A stretch of DNA of 43,708 bases from Gnetum montanum. Taxonomy: Eukaryota > Streptophyta > Gnetopsida > Gnetales > Gnetaceae. The DNA is taken from assembly GCA_015680685.1 (NCBI GenBank), contig MNCI01034267.1, forward strand, positions 14,334 through 58,041, in the 5' to 3' direction. Numbering within the stretch: position 1 is the first letter of the stretch; each line of letters opens with the position of its first letter. Position numbers and translations under genes: made by a program. This document shows positions 31,189 through 43,107 of this stretch, piece after piece. The notes beneath the pieces are model-generated. The model was given only the letters and a program-made list of their open reading frames with translations. It searched no databases and was not told the origin of the DNA.

Positions 31189-32291
31189 CAACAAATTTTC
31201 AAATGGAATAATAGAACCTATTATTTAAACTTACACCATGTTTATTGGTGTTGAAAGTAGAATCTATTACAAGGATACTACATTATGATAGAGCTATCAT
31301 CTTTTTGAGCATCCAAGGTGATTACAACTCGATGATCAATGGGACATCTTATTCTTGGTTCTCTTCCTAGTAGTAAAATAAAAAATCACTAGTCATTTGG
31401 TACCATAACCAAGTACTAATTTTATCATGCTCACTTTTCTTGTAATAGGGCATAACATTTTTGCAAATGTTGTAAATGTTCTTTTTAACAAGAAAGATAT
31501 CCCTCTTTCTTGATAGGTCAAACTCTTATCTTCTCTTGAAAAGATGTGTGATATACCTCTCATAGATGAGATCTATTAGTAATCCCTCATTTTACAAACA
31601 CACTATCTTCTCACACATCTCAGTGGAAATATGTATGGATTGTGAATTTCTCTTATTTGTCATGGGACCTAGCAAGCCATAACACTAAGCCCCTAATGTG
31701 TCAACATGATTTATTTCTTTATATATAATACATGCAACATGTTCTGCTCCTTATATATAGCAAACTATGAAATGACATTGACAAACTAGTCTTTATCCTT
31801 ATCTTATTTATTTTTCTACCTTTCTTGGATGCTATCCCTGTAGTAACATTTGGTTCATACTTGCAATGATAACTGATACAAAAAACATATTTAAAGAAGG
31901 GTCATAGTATTCTAAATTTTGAATCTTTGTATTATAAAACATTAATGGATAAATACAAAAAAAATTTGAATAACTTATGATATCTAGCTTATGTAATGGT
32001 TTTTTTTTTTTTGTGAATGAGTCTCCTTTATCCATTTTTCTTGGTTTTTAGTTCTATTAAAAAATTCACAAGCAAAGATCTCATTCTTTTGTTTGCCCTC
32101 AATAAAATCTTCCACTCTTTTTTTATATATCCAAGCAAATGCATCATCATAAAAATAAGACCATCAAATATCATCTTTTGAAAAATGCTTTTTTGGTAGA
32201 TTTTGTATTTCTTGTTGCCATGTTTCCCAAAAACCTACATGCTTTCATGTTCCTTGCACTCTTCAAAGATTTTACACACTACGTAACCAAC
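31184..32291 (-). pseudogene. MULE transposase, N-terminal piece
   Basis: Minus strand. Near 31270-31245 the frame gives VIDSTFNTNKHG, the first catalytic Asp motif of MULE transposases (Asp codon at 31264-31262). Further upstream, past stops, a segment at about 32160-32050 reads FYDDAFAWIYKKRVEDFI, typical of the region before the catalytic core in plant MULE/FAR1-type transposases. The reading continues leftward across RE-C into 15407. The right edge is cut by RE-E at 32292; the flanking 5 bases there are CCAAC (32287-32291). Confidence 0.72.
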
Positions 32292-33136
32292 TGATGAGTG
32301 GCAAGGTACCCCTACACTCAACCATACGAATACGAGTGTTATGCGTGATCTGGTCGAACTCCAAGGACTAAGTGCTTATGTGCCTTCATAGAATAAGGAT
32401 GGGTTAGGCAATCGTTGTCTTCCCAAGCTTACTTGTATGACACGATTGTATGGTTAAGTAATCTTGAGGTATATGATTTTTTTGCTTTTTATGTTTTATG
32501 TCCTAGTGCTAAAAAGGGAAGAAGTGAATTAATTGAATAACTAATTTAAATTAACTAATCAGCTGGGTCCTAACTAGTCCCAACACCAGCATCTGCTCCC
32601 ACTTTCCGTACACATCTTGAACCAGTGTGACACTCCTAGGATTACCAAATGCTGATCATTACTGGGTTACCAAGTGTTCCACGCATGCTCAAAGTGATCA
32701 TACTGAGTGTGCTTACTTGTGAAAATTAATGAATCAATAAAAGAAACATTAATTAACTAATGAAAGCATTAAAGAACTGTAAATAGCATTAAGGATGAGA
32801 GATAAGCTATTCTGAATGCTATAAGGTTTATCACAAAGTTCATCTTTATTTCCGGACACAAGGTGTGCTCAGGTATACAATGCTCGAATAAAGATTTGTT
32901 TGCTTTATGACTCCTATTGTGGGCACTCAGAAAAAATTCTAACTCTAAGAGGGAGAAATTGCAAGAGTTCAGGTAAGGGACTAAGAACTAACTGCCAAAC
33001 TAAGTGCACCTGCCTCTTATTTATAGGCAATGAGACATGTCCTAATATTGGATGTTCGATATCTCTTGGCAAGATCCGATATCGCGGACCCAATATCGTA
33101 AACATGACATTGCAGCCTCGATATTGCAGCTCATCA
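32292..33136 (-). repeat. 3' LTR of RE-E (845 bp)
   Basis: Plus-strand reading starts TGATGAGTGG and ends TCATCA, so on the minus strand it is TGATGA...CACTCATCA. TATAAATA at 33025-33018. The U3 carries four GATATC/AATATC units (33128-33057). Confidence 0.87.
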
Positions 33137-33152
33137 TACCCCCACAACTAAA
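33137..33152 (-). promoter_or_regulatory. 3' polypurine tract of RE-E
   Basis: On the minus strand TTTAGTTGTGGGGGTA directly precedes the LTR; a mutated form of TTCAGTCATGGGGGTA. Confidence 0.68.
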
Positions 33153-35040
33153 TGAAAACTCGTCCTCAAGTTCCTTACAAAATATTGGGAAGGTATGGGA
33201 TTATTGACTGAATGACAACTAACGATGACATGGGATGACAAACTTAGAGTGCTTGGGAAACGAATCGACAAATATATTATAGCATTGGTGTTCATGCCCA
33301 TTTTGGTGAACATTGTACATAGATGACATCCAGACCCTCATTTGACAGCTTGAAGAGAGAGAGAGAGAGAGAAAATAAGGCACGTTTCTGTTAATGTTGA
33401 AACTATGCACACTGTTGTTCATCCATAGCCACATGTCCAAACTTGTTCCTTGCGTAAACACTCTAGCTTGAGTCCATCTTGAGTGCTTCCTCTTATCCTA
33501 GTCCATTGTTCATGTAATCGCCATCTGCACACACAACACACTCATGAATTAGCAAGGGTAGATAAAACCTAATGCAACTAATACCTTGCCTCGATATAAA
33601 GCACATTGGCTAGGTTGTGGGTATGGCTGATACTGGGTTAGATGCTTATGACTGATAACTACCCAAGGTGTAGGGGTAAGACAATTATGGAATGGCAAAA
33701 TTTGTGATAGGGCCTCCACAACTAAGAGCGAACCTCTAGTAGCAATAGGATGGAAAACTTTAAAGAACAAGAAGGATAAGAGAAATAAAATAGTGAAGCC
33801 AATAAATAAAAAGCAAAAATGGATGTCATTGATGGAGTGAATGAGAAATAGTTGACTGTAAGAAATGTGGAAGGGAATGAGCTTAATGGTTGCACCAAAA
33901 AGGAATGCCAGTGGGTCCTCCCCAAAGCAGGCTCATGCCCTAAATGCCCTAACAAACCTACAAACCAAAGAGTCTATAGGCTCTCAGAATGACATATGGA
34001 AACAAAGGTTAAGAACTTACCCACAAGTATTTTGCCAAAGACTAACAATGTGTCAACCAAGATATAGACTCATCATAAAACTGGCAATGAGGTGGAATGT
34101 GGAAAGCAATACGGAAAGAGAGGAGAGAATGGGATGGAGTCTCAAAATTAAGGTGGTGTAAAGTCCCTTGTGTAATATGTGGATAAGGTCACTTAATAAA
34201 ATTTTTTCCAAATCCAGATTCAACTATCCACATCCAGTGACCTCGCATCAATACACATGACCAACCCATTCTCCTGAAGTGACAAGAATGCATCCACAGA
34301 GCCACCACCATCCCAACAAGAGAAGAAGCAGGAAGTGAGAAAGGACCTTAGTTAGAGGGAACCTTCAGGCATGGGTAACATGTCTTTCCAGTGCCATAAC
34401 TAGTGCTTGTAGCCCATGTTTCTTGATTATGTCTAAGGGGTGTGCTTTGAATTCTCACTAGTTTTTTTTTATGAATGTGAGAACCACACCATGTAAAGAC
34501 TTACTTGATTTAGTTAACTCCCTAATATTTGGTCAAGAGCAAGATGGTGGAAAACCTATGAAAAACATCCAAGTGCCTAAGAGAATAGCCAACACAAATG
34601 CGTCAAATCCCCTTGAGGTTACACCCTTTTCCATCCATTTGAATCTTTCCTTGGTTTGAAGAGTACTAAGGCACCAATTCATTAATAAGTTTTCTTAGAA
34701 AAGGGACAATACATTTCCAAAATAAGGGAGACCATAGAGTTGAATGGATAATTAGGTGATGTGGACTCATTGCCTGTTTTATCAAAAGAAACCATATCTT
34801 AGCATCAACATTGAAAGTCAAAGGTAAAAACCAAACATTAGCAATCAACACTTATTATAATACAGCCCACCATCGTGAGCACTTATTATGTGATGAATAA
34901 GAATAAATCAAACAAAGAAACAGTAAAAATGTTAATGATGGTGTAAAACAAAAATAAGTAAAGATGAACAATGTGTAAAACAAAAATGTGTAAAAAAAGG
35001 CAAAGGAACTGAGGGCTTAGAATGGTTAGCATTGGTGGCC
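33153..35040 (-). other. RE-E long 3' region
   Basis: Counterpart of 11664-13516 of RE-B on the opposite strand. Present: the block aligning with MDWIWREHLEWSG (here KHSRWTQARVFTQGTSLDMW, about 33461-33360); a GA run at about 33354-33372; the 60-base GTATTA...GTGCAG segment; a degenerate second PPT-like motif near 33710; the box GGGGAGGACCCACTGGCAT (about 33922-33904); the block aligning with the LVIQVDGLAECINAKSL stretch (about 34310-34230); and 'gggctacaagcactagttat' (about 34412-34393). No intact gene. Confidence 0.55.
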
Positions 35041-35058
35041 ATCTCCCCCATGACTGAA
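35041..35058 (-). promoter_or_regulatory. Internal PPT-like motif of RE-E (end of pol)
   Basis: On the minus strand TTCAGTCATGGGGGAGATGG, identical over its core to the sites in RE-B and RE-D. Confidence 0.5.
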
Positions 35059-35450
35059 TTGGAAGGAGGAGATTCAAGATAATGAGCAAGGTTGTTCACC
35101 AACAAAGGTAGTATTAGTATTGGCTATTTTAGGCTCATGGAAGGGTTTGGTTTGCTGGATGTTGACCAATAACTTCTTGTTCGGGCTTTTAGCTTTGTAG
35201 ATCATCATGGCCCCTGAAGGAAAATTTTCATGAATGATATAAGGTCCTTTCCACAACATTTGAAATTTAGTTCGTTGTGGTACATGTGTGAGATTCCAAT
35301 AAAGAACCTTATCTCCTAGTTGGTATTTGACTTTCCTAATCCTTAGGCCATGACGTTGTTTGTTAAAGGCCTTGTGTAGTTCATTGGATGATAGGGTGGC
35401 TAGTCAATTCTCATCTAGCAAGTTAAGGTTCATTAACTATTCTTTTTATG

Positions 35451-36250
35451 CTAGATTGAGGTCATACATGCTGTGGATAGTGTACAGAGCTCTGCTTGAA
35501 TAGGAAGCATTGGAAGTTTACTGTACACTAACTCATAGGGAGAGTAGCCTATAGGGAGTTTCCATGTGGAGCGGTATGCCCAAAGAGCATCGTTCAGTTT
35601 GGTGCTCCAGTCTCGCCTATACTTGCTAATGGTTTGTGTTAATATTTTTGTGATCTCCCTATTGGTGACCTTGGCTTGACCATTTGCTTGAGAATGATAT
35701 GGTGTAGTTAGTTTGTGCTCAACTCCTAAGTGTTGCATTAACTTTCAAAAAGTAGAACTTGTAAAATGTGTACCATTGTCAAAAATAAGTGCACGAGGCA
35801 TGCCAAACCTATTTATAATTTGTTGTTGGACAAATCGTGTAGCTGTAGATGATGAATAGTATGTAACAGCGGCTACTTCTGCTCACTTGGTAAAATAGTC
35901 AACAGCAACAATAATGTAGGCTTTTCCATTGGACATCGGTGTAATAGGCCCCATAAAATCAATTCTCCATATGTCGAAGGGTTCTAAGAGTTGAATCCAT
36001 TGTTGCGGATCCTCCATTCTAGCAGTCATTTCCCCATCACGTTGGCAGTGCTCACAAGATTGGATGAAATGATGAGTGTCCCAGAACAATGTAGGCCAAT
36101 AATATTCTGCAAGTAAGATTTTTATGGTTGTTCGTCTCCCTGCATAATGACCCCCACAAGGGCCCTTATGAGCATCTTGGAAAACTTATAATTGATCTAC
36201 ATCGGGAACACACCATTGAACCAAGCCATCGGGACATACCTTATAAAGTT
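35451..36250 (-). pseudogene. int: Integrase of RE-E
   Basis: Minus strand. The zinc-binding region is intact in pattern (GGHYAGRRTT ... HHFIQSCEHCQRDGE). The core has WRIDFMGPITPM with the first catalytic Asp and ALIFDNGTHF with the second. Exactly 35 residues further, in SQANGQAKVTNREI, the catalytic Glu position is Lys (codon 35672-35670). KLNDALWAYRSTWKLPIGYS and PYELVY close the core. Stops interrupt it, for example after DYFTK (near 35883) and before KLMQHLG. The function would be strand transfer of the cDNA into host DNA. Confidence 0.85.
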
Positions 36251-36960
36251 GTCCATTGATTTCCATGAAATATATGGCTTGGTTAAGAAACTATTGTTTC
36301 TTTTTAATGTCTAACACTTGTGGTGTTTCTTATGTAAGCAGATAAGTGAGAATGCTACTATACCAATTTGTATCAGTGGGTAAGTGATTGTTTATCACAC
36401 CTGCAAAGAGGAGTTCATCAGGGAAATGGTCAAAAATTGGATATTCATCCTCTTTGTTGTCCCATCACAATCAAGATAAATGATCAACAACAACATTCTC
36501 GATGCCTTTACAATCGATCATCATAAGATTGAACTCTTGTAAGATCACGAGCCATCATATGATGCAAGGGCTCACCATTGGTTTATTCATTAGGAACCGA
36601 ATTGCACTATGATCCATATGTACAAATATCTTATAGTCCAATACATAGTGCCTAAAGTTTTCTAGTGCAAACACCACAACCATTAACTCTTTTTCCATTG
36701 TGGTGTAATTGAGTTGTGCACCAGCGATACTTCGACTTGCACAGTGGATGTAATAGGGATGTTTTTGGTCATCTAACTAGGTAAGTACATCTCCTAAGGC
36801 AAAGTTGGATGCATCAGTCATTATGTGGAACGGTTTGGACCAGTCAGGAGCTTGTAGAATAGGCATTTCTACAAGCTTTTACTTTAAGGTTTAGAAGGCT
36901 AGCTCACATTCCTTGGTCCATTCAAAAGGTATGTCCTTCTTCATTAGTTCTACCAAAGGT
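36251..36960 (-). pseudogene. pol: RNase H and connector of RE-E
   Basis: Minus strand. RNase H landmarks: HIMTDASNFALGDVL, YTTMEKELMVVVFALENFRH and VHMDHSAIRFLMN, giving the Asp, Glu and Asp positions of the active site. A stop follows GDVLT. The connector towards integrase (NGQLYKVCPDGLVQWCVPD) ends the region. Confidence 0.78.
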
Positions 36961-37860
36961 TTTGCAATCCTTGAAAAGTTATCAATGAAGCATCTATAAT
37001 AGCCAGTATGTCCAAGGAATGATCGGATGTATTTTATAGTTTTAGGTTGCTAAGTGATTCTTTGGATGACCTTAATCTTTTTAGGATTTACTTCTATTCC
37101 TGTTTTTGAAATCTTGTGCCCTAATAAAACACCTTCTTGGACCATTAAATGGTATTTTTGCCAATTGAGCCTTAAGTTGGTTTCTACACATCATTTTAGT
37201 ACTTGCTCTAATCAGTCTAATGCATGTTAGAAGTCTGCACCATAGGTGGAGAAATCGTCCATAAAGACCTCCATACCATTTCCTATTTGCTACTGAAAGA
37301 TACTTAGAACCAAACATTGAAATGTTGTTGGGGAATTGCACAAGCCAAACGACATCTGCTTATCTGCAAATGTTCCCCAAGGACTTGTGAACGTAGTCTT
37401 GGCTTGGTCTTCTGGTGCTATTTGAATTTGATTATATCCACTGTATCCATCCAGAAAACTATAGTAACAATGCCCTGCAATGGTATCTAAGACTTGGTCA
37501 ATGAATGGCAATGGGAAGTGGTCTTTAAATGTTGCCATGTTCAGTAGCCTAAAGTCTATACACACCCTCCATTTACCTCCATTTTTGGGCACAATGACTA
37601 ACAAACTAACCCATTCACTATCAGCAATGGGATAGATGAACTCAACTTTTAGAAGTTGTTCAATTTCTTCTTTAACCACTTGCTTAAGCTTTGGGTTTAG
37701 TTGTCTCTGTTGTTGTCATTGAGGTTTTATGGAGGGGTCAGTGTAAATTCTATGCTGGCATATCCTAGGATCTATTCTGGTTAATTTGAGATATGACCAA
37801 GCAAAGGCTTTCGACCATTTGTTTACCATTTTCAATAGTCTTTCTTTTTGTTGAGGAGCG
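36961..37860 (-). pseudogene. pol: Reverse transcriptase of RE-E
   Basis: Minus strand. The open stretch 37679-37290 carries EEIEQLLKVEFIYPIADSEW, KWRVCIDFRLLNMATFKDHF, PLPFIDQVLD, YSFLDGYSGYNQIQI and MSFGLCNSPTTFQ, the fingers and palm of a Ty3/gypsy RT. After a stop follows MEVFMDDFSTYG (about 37280-37240) with the two catalytic Asp, then LNWQKYHLMVQEGVLLGHKI and the thumb region. The FLDGYSGYN plus MDDFS combination is typical of the plant Athila/Tat side of Ty3/gypsy. The insertion many Athila RTs have before WRVCIDYR is absent here. Confidence 0.87.
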
Positions 37861-38760
37861 AGCTTAGCGTTAATGATTACCAGTTTCCATTTTTGAGAAA
37901 TGTATACTCCATACCAGTGGGCAATAGTTTTAACTCAAGGGGCTTTTGCTTGAACTCGTCAAGGATTTCCAACTTCCCCCAATTGATATTTTTGATGTCA
38001 TGAATTGGAAGTTGGCAATGGACTTGCTCGAATGTATCTATGCTATCAATGTAGGTGCAAGTCAAGCCCTCAGTTGGTTCCATGCATATAGTTGAATTGT
38101 TCTCTTGGTCAACTATAAGCCACTGGATGCCTTCCTATCTTGTGGTTGCTGCATATAGGCATCTTTGTATGTTAGTTATTGGTGTACACTGGTTGCATGC
38201 AAGCAATATTAAATGTTGTACAAACCAAGACTTCTGCATGCAATTACACCTTGTGTCACTATATGCGATGCATGGAACTTTCTTCTTCTTGATCTTTCCA
38301 AATGTATTTTCCTTTGATATTTCTAGGAAAAGATCATGTATTCCTAGGCGCATGTCAATTATGCTTAGCCATGCTCTTCCCATTATGATTGGGAAGTCCC
38401 CCTTACAGTTGTTATCTTGAATCACTAGGAAATCGGCTAGATATGACCATGCCCAAACAGTGGTGACAATGTCCTCCACTAGTCCTAATGGCACAATGAT
38501 GGACTAGTCAACCAACTCTAAATGTATGTTACTCTTTTTTAGTGGAGGCACATTCTAGGCTTTGTACATTTCTTGAGAGATTAAGTTAACACCAGAACCT
38601 GAATCCAAAAGAGCCTTACAAGGTTCGTTCACAATGATTTGCAAATATATAAGAGGACTTCCAAGATCAGAGAATTTCCTAGGAAGATGGCTAGCTTTAA
38701 TCTAATCAGTAACTGCATGAGTCAACATGACCGTGTGCATTAAGTGTAGTCTTTGGTTCG
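37861..38760 (-). pseudogene. pro: Aspartic protease and connector of RE-E
   Basis: Minus strand. KALLDSGSGVNLIS holds the canonical Asp-Ser-Gly site (38605-38591). PLGLVEDIVTTVWAWSYLAD and GDFPIIMGRAWLSIIDMRLG form the second half, in the open stretch 38494-38135. The connector continues with KENTFGKIKKKKVPCIAYSD and a stretch at 38083-37877 before RT. Lone stops and one frame change separate the parts. Confidence 0.8.
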
Positions 38761-39389
38761 AAGGAAGCTCTGAAGATTCGAATGGTTGTAAGGTGTTTGG
38801 AGAATTTGCCACTTGTGGTTGTAAGGACTTAGTTGAACTGTTGGTTCTAAAGAAAGGTCTCTTCTTTATGTAGTTGTCTGAACCAATAGTAGGTTGAGGG
38901 TAGATAGCCCTTGTAGTGTTACTTTGCTGCAGCTGGGTAGGGAGCTCACCCTACATAGCTGGAGCAAGTGGTAATGGAGCTCAGGGTGGAAGAGGTGCAG
39001 TCGGATAAGAAGGATAGTACGTTTGTGAAACCTCTCCTCTAGGAGAAGGATTTCTATAGTACTCATGGATTTGGTAGTGACATTGAGAAGTAACGTGACT
39101 AGTAGAGTCACGTAGAGAAATTAGCTACTGCACATAGTATCCATACGAGTCAGGTTGATGGTAAGGGTATTGTTGATGTGATGGTGGCATTCCCCATGAT
39201 TGTGGGTGTTGCCACTATTGATACTATTTATTTGGTTGTGGTGGAGTTCCACTTGGATAATACATCAAGGGTTGGTGGAATTGTCTTGGGCTACCTTGAG
39301 GATAAGATAACCTTTGGGGTGTTTGTCATCTATTTAATTGTGGGTTTAGTGTGTACATCCCAGACTCCTGTAGATGTGAGATTACTGGG
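38761..39389 (-). pseudogene. Pro/Gln/Tyr-rich linker of RE-E between zinc knuckle and protease
   Basis: Minus strand, same relative place as 10200-10850 of RE-B, with phrases QSWGMPPSHQQYPYHQPDS and YGYY and a basic end (IKKRPFFRTNSS). Low-complexity and conserved in composition; role unknown. Confidence 0.6.
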
Positions 39390-41111
39390 CAACATCCCTT
39401 AGGATGGTCATATTGACATATCTCACATTCACCATCATTAACATATCCGAATCCACAACCTCTTTAATGATGACAGCTTTGCCCTTACCTTTGTTACGTG
39501 CATATTTAGTTTCTTTCTTTTTTCTCTTTTCTCGGTCACTACCTAGTTTCCTAGATTCCTCTACTATTTTGAGAATGGTTTGAAATCTATTATCTAGGGA
39601 GTCCTACATTTGGTCCACCTTTGTTGATACTTCTGATGCAAGTTTTTAAATGGAAAAAGTTTTCCTATTCACCATCTCTTCAAGTGATGAATCTTCTTCA
39701 TCCTCACAAAATCTAACTTCATTCTTTCAAAGGGAAGGACCTCTGTTGTATTTCTTTGCACTCTCTCTTTTCCTTAACTCTCCTTCCTCCTTGGCAACTT
39801 GCACTAACAATCTTTGTACTTGATGAGCTCTAAGCTAGGATAGCCTCCCTTGGGCATAATTCCCAAGGGTTCTTCATGTTTTGTGCCTAAGTCCATCTAC
39901 GAGATGGCGTAGTTGTACCCTTTGCGAGTAACCATGGCCAAGGCAATGATGTAATAATGCATAATATCGACCCATGGCAGCATCCAAGGGTTTGTGTCCT
40001 CCTTATTTCCATCCTTGGATTTTCTTTCGTAGGTTGAACACTCAGGAGTACATTTGATACTTATCATTGAACAGTTCTAACATGGTACTCTATTAATAAA
40101 TGGATTTCGATTCTAAGGATTGGTACTAGCTTTCTGCTTCCTTGATCAGTGTCTATGGAAATAACTTGAGTTTTTGCCACTCTTTTTCTATGTTTTGCAA
40201 GGCACATGTATTGTGAAATGCTTGCAAATGATTTTGAGGATTAGCGTTGTATCCCCCTTCAAATCGTGGGATATTGTTCATGTCCAATCTTTTGATCCTG
40301 CTATCTTTTTGATGCCTTATTGGATTCTAATAGCCTCAGTTATATCTAGCATACTTCAGGTAGCGAGTAGGGGTTCATCGTGATTATGTTTTCTATGGTG
40401 TCTATGATGCCTATGTTATTCCCTACTCTCTTTCCTTTCACGGTGTGTTTCTGTAGAATACCCTTGTCCCCTTTCTTGACTATTTTGTCTATGATTCCTG
40501 TTTCTCCTACCATTATCCTTAGGGTCTTTTCCTCTGCGGCTGTGTTTCGATCCTGAAGGAGAGGGGGAAAGATATGATGAAGGGGAAGAGGAAGGAGGAT
40601 CATCCCCATGATGGTTCCTACTACCTTTTCTTTGGTGGTCATAGCCTCAATCATGGTTATGATCAAAATGTCCATCTTTGTCATCTGTTTGTGTTCCTTT
40701 TTCAGACCCTTTGTGTCCATCGGTACTAGAATCTAGGTTATGGATAGTTGAGTGAAGATTTTGATACACAACCCCTTAACCAAAGTCAACAGGAGGAACA
40801 TCAATTTGTGGAAGACCTCTTGAGGTAGGTTCACCACCCTCATTTTCACTTAGGACATACGAAATGTCCTGAGACCACTTCCCCTTCATAGATTTATGAT
40901 GTCTCTCCTACTATAAGTCCCTTTGACGTTGTGCCTCCGTGGGTCGATACTCTCTCAAGTTGTGTTCATGCACAACGTACTCTGCTTGTAAGTTTTGCAT
41001 ACCAATTCATGTGAGAGCACGAAGAAGCATGTTTGGGATTGAACAATCAGGAGGTAACACTATGTTACCTTTTAAATTACACCAACACAGTTGTTCATCC
41101 TGGTGGAGGAT
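39390..41111 (-). pseudogene. gag: gag of RE-E (N-terminus removed by RE-F)
   Basis: Minus strand. At 41111 the frame enters abruptly at ILHQDEQLCWCNLKGNIVLP, the middle of the N-terminal domain that starts with MSSSHKS in RE-B. The His/Ser-rich linker is at about 40720-40540, the capsid domain at about 40290-39800 (NNIPRFEGGYNANPQNHLQA), and the zinc knuckle at 39428-39390, reading CEICQYDHPKGCC: spacing Cys-x2-Cys-x3-His-x4-Cys, one residue shorter than the usual Cys-x2-Cys-x4-His-x4-Cys. A one-base indel precedes the knuckle, and several stops lie in the N-terminal half. Confidence 0.78.
41107..41111. repeat. Presumed target-site duplication of RE-F, left copy (AGGAT)
   Basis: The 5 bases of RE-E gag directly before the LTR terminus TGATGAG. 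The matching copy would be outside the window. Confidence 0.4.
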
Positions 41112-41925
41112 TGATGAGTGGTGAGGTACCCCTACACTCAACCATATGAATACGAGCATTACACGTGTGATCCGGTCGAACTCCAAGGACTAAGTACTTA
41201 CATGCCTTATGGAACACTTAAGGTTAATCAATTGTTGTCTTCCCAAACTTACTTGTATTATCATGGTTGTATGGTTAAGTAAGTCTGAGGTATATGATTT
41301 GTATGTCTTTTATCTTTTTATCACCTATGCTAAGAGAGGAAAGGGTGAAGAGACTAAGTAACTAACTTTCACTAACTAAACTTTAATTTTCCTAGCATCA
41401 GTATCTGTTCCCACTTTCCGTACACACCTTGAACCAGTGCAACGCTACTAAGATTACCAAATGCTATTCGTTACTAGGTTACCAAGCGTAGCACGTGTTC
41501 GAAGCAGTCGTACTAAATGCACTTAACTAGGAGTTGAGGGTTAAGAGAGAGATTAATTATCTAAGAAGCATTTAAGCATTTAACATTAATTAAATCCTAA
41601 TTAGCTTAGTCCATGCACTACAAGGTTTATCAGAAAGTTCGTCTTTATTTCCGTACACAAATGTGTGCTTAGGTACAATTTACTCGAATAAAGATCCGTT
41701 CACTTTGAGACTCCTACTGCGGGCACATGGAAATTATTCTATCTTTGGAATGGTAAAACTACCAGAGTTTCTTTAAGGGTCTAGATCTAGATAGGAAAAC
41801 AAGGGAAAGCCACCTCTTATTTATAGACAAGGCGACAGGCTGCGATATCATGTACGCAATATTGCAGGTGTCGATGCGATATCACATACGCGATATCATG
41901 GCCCATGCAATATTGCATCCCATCA
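41112..41925 (-). repeat. 3' LTR of RE-F (814 bp)
   Basis: Plus-strand reading TGATGAGTGG...CCATCA. TATAAATA at 41825-41818; five GATATC/AATATT units at 41918-41838. It abuts gag on the left and a polypurine tract on the right; the latter shows it is a 3' LTR and not the 5' LTR of RE-E. Confidence 0.87.
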
Positions 41926-41942
41926 TACCCCCATGACTAAAT
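41926..41942 (-). promoter_or_regulatory. 3' polypurine tract of RE-F
   Basis: On the minus strand TTTAGTCATGGGGGTA directly precedes the LTR. Confidence 0.75.
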
Positions 41943-43107
41943 GAAAACTCATCCTCGAGTTCCTTACAAAATATTGTGAAGGTATGGGATTATTGACTTG
42001 AGTGAAACTAATGGTGAATGGAATGACATATGAACGTATCATCATTACAATACATGGAAAAATTTAGTGTTCATGACAACAAGAGTCAACACCATACATA
42101 TTTGACATTCAGCCTTCTTTGGTAGTTGGGAGAGAAGAGAGAAGAGAGAGAAAAAAGAAGAAGTCTACTGCTACCAACGCCAAGATTATGCCTTTCGTTG
42201 TCCATCCATAAGCGTGCCATCAATCTTGTCCCTTGCATAACTGCTTCAATGCCAGTCCATTCCAAGTGTTTCCTCCAGATCCAATTCGTTGTTGTATGAT
42301 TGTCAACTACACACACAACATAGTTTGATATTAGCAAGGATAAATGAATCATAATGCAATTGATACCTTGCTTCGGTGTAAGGTCCATTGGCTGATTTGT
42401 GATATGGCTGATACAAATCTGGAGATATAATATTGGTGACTACCTGAGGTGTAGGGGTTAAGAGAAAAATTGAAAAAATTGGACCAGGACCCCCATGACT
42501 AAGAGTGAACCTCTGGTAGTGATAGAATGAAAAAAGATAAGGAATAAGAAAGATGGAGAAAAAGAAACAATGGCCACACCAATAAAATGGATGTCAAAGA
42601 TGGAGATGAATGAAACAATTGGTGATTGTGGAAATATTTAAAGAAAAGAAATTAATGGATGCACTAAATAGGAATGCCAATGGGTCCTCCCCAAAGCAGG
42701 CTCATGCCATTAACGCCCTGACAATCCCATATTCAAAGAGTCTGTAGGCTTTAGGAATGTCATTTGGAGACAAGAGTTAAAGTCTTAACCACAAGAATTT
42801 ACCAAAAAGAAAACAATGTATCCACCAAAATACGGACTACTGATACAACTGGCAATGAGGTGATAAATGGGGAAAGAAGGATGGAAAGAAGAGAATAGAA
42901 TGGAATCTCAAGAACAAGGCGGTGTACGACCCCTTGTGTATTAATGCTTAATGTGACTTAGTAGATCCCATTCCAAATTTGGCCTCAAACAAACCACATT
43001 CAGTGACTTCGCATTAATACATTTGGCCCATCCATCCACTTGAAGTAACAACAATGCCTTCACCAAAGAGCCACTACCATTCCGACGAAACGAAGGAGGA
43101 GAGAGTA
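41943..43107 (-). other. RE-F 3' region
   Basis: Counterpart of about 12380-13516 of RE-B on the minus strand: open stretch 42388-42086 with NWIWRKHLEWTGIEAVMQGT; the 60-base segment starting GTATCA and ending TGTGTAG; second PPT-like motif at about 42500-42481; box GGGGAGGACCCATTGGCAT (about 42692-42674); and a block aligning with VDGLAECINAKSL (about 43040-43000). It ends at 43107, where RE-G is inserted. Confidence 0.6.

Larger units (their letters stand above)
32292..41111 (-). mobile_element. RE-E: most complete Athila-like element, 5' end cut by RE-F
   Basis: Minus-strand order: gag (truncated at its N-terminus by RE-F), zinc knuckle, protease, RT, RNase H, integrase, internal PPT-like motif, long 3' region, polypurine tract, 3' LTR (33136-32292). 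Its 5' LTR, primer-binding site and gag start would lie right of the window, beyond RE-F and RE-G. Every coding domain has stops or indels. Confidence 0.85.

Noticed and set aside
32914-33151. Overlapping reading frames on both strands in the RE-E LTR
   Set aside because: They lie inside the LTR, over the TATA box and palindromes.
41112-41925. 5' LTR of RE-E
   Set aside because: It abuts the middle of gag without a primer-binding site on the left and has a polypurine tract and 3' region on the right, so it is the 3' LTR of another element.
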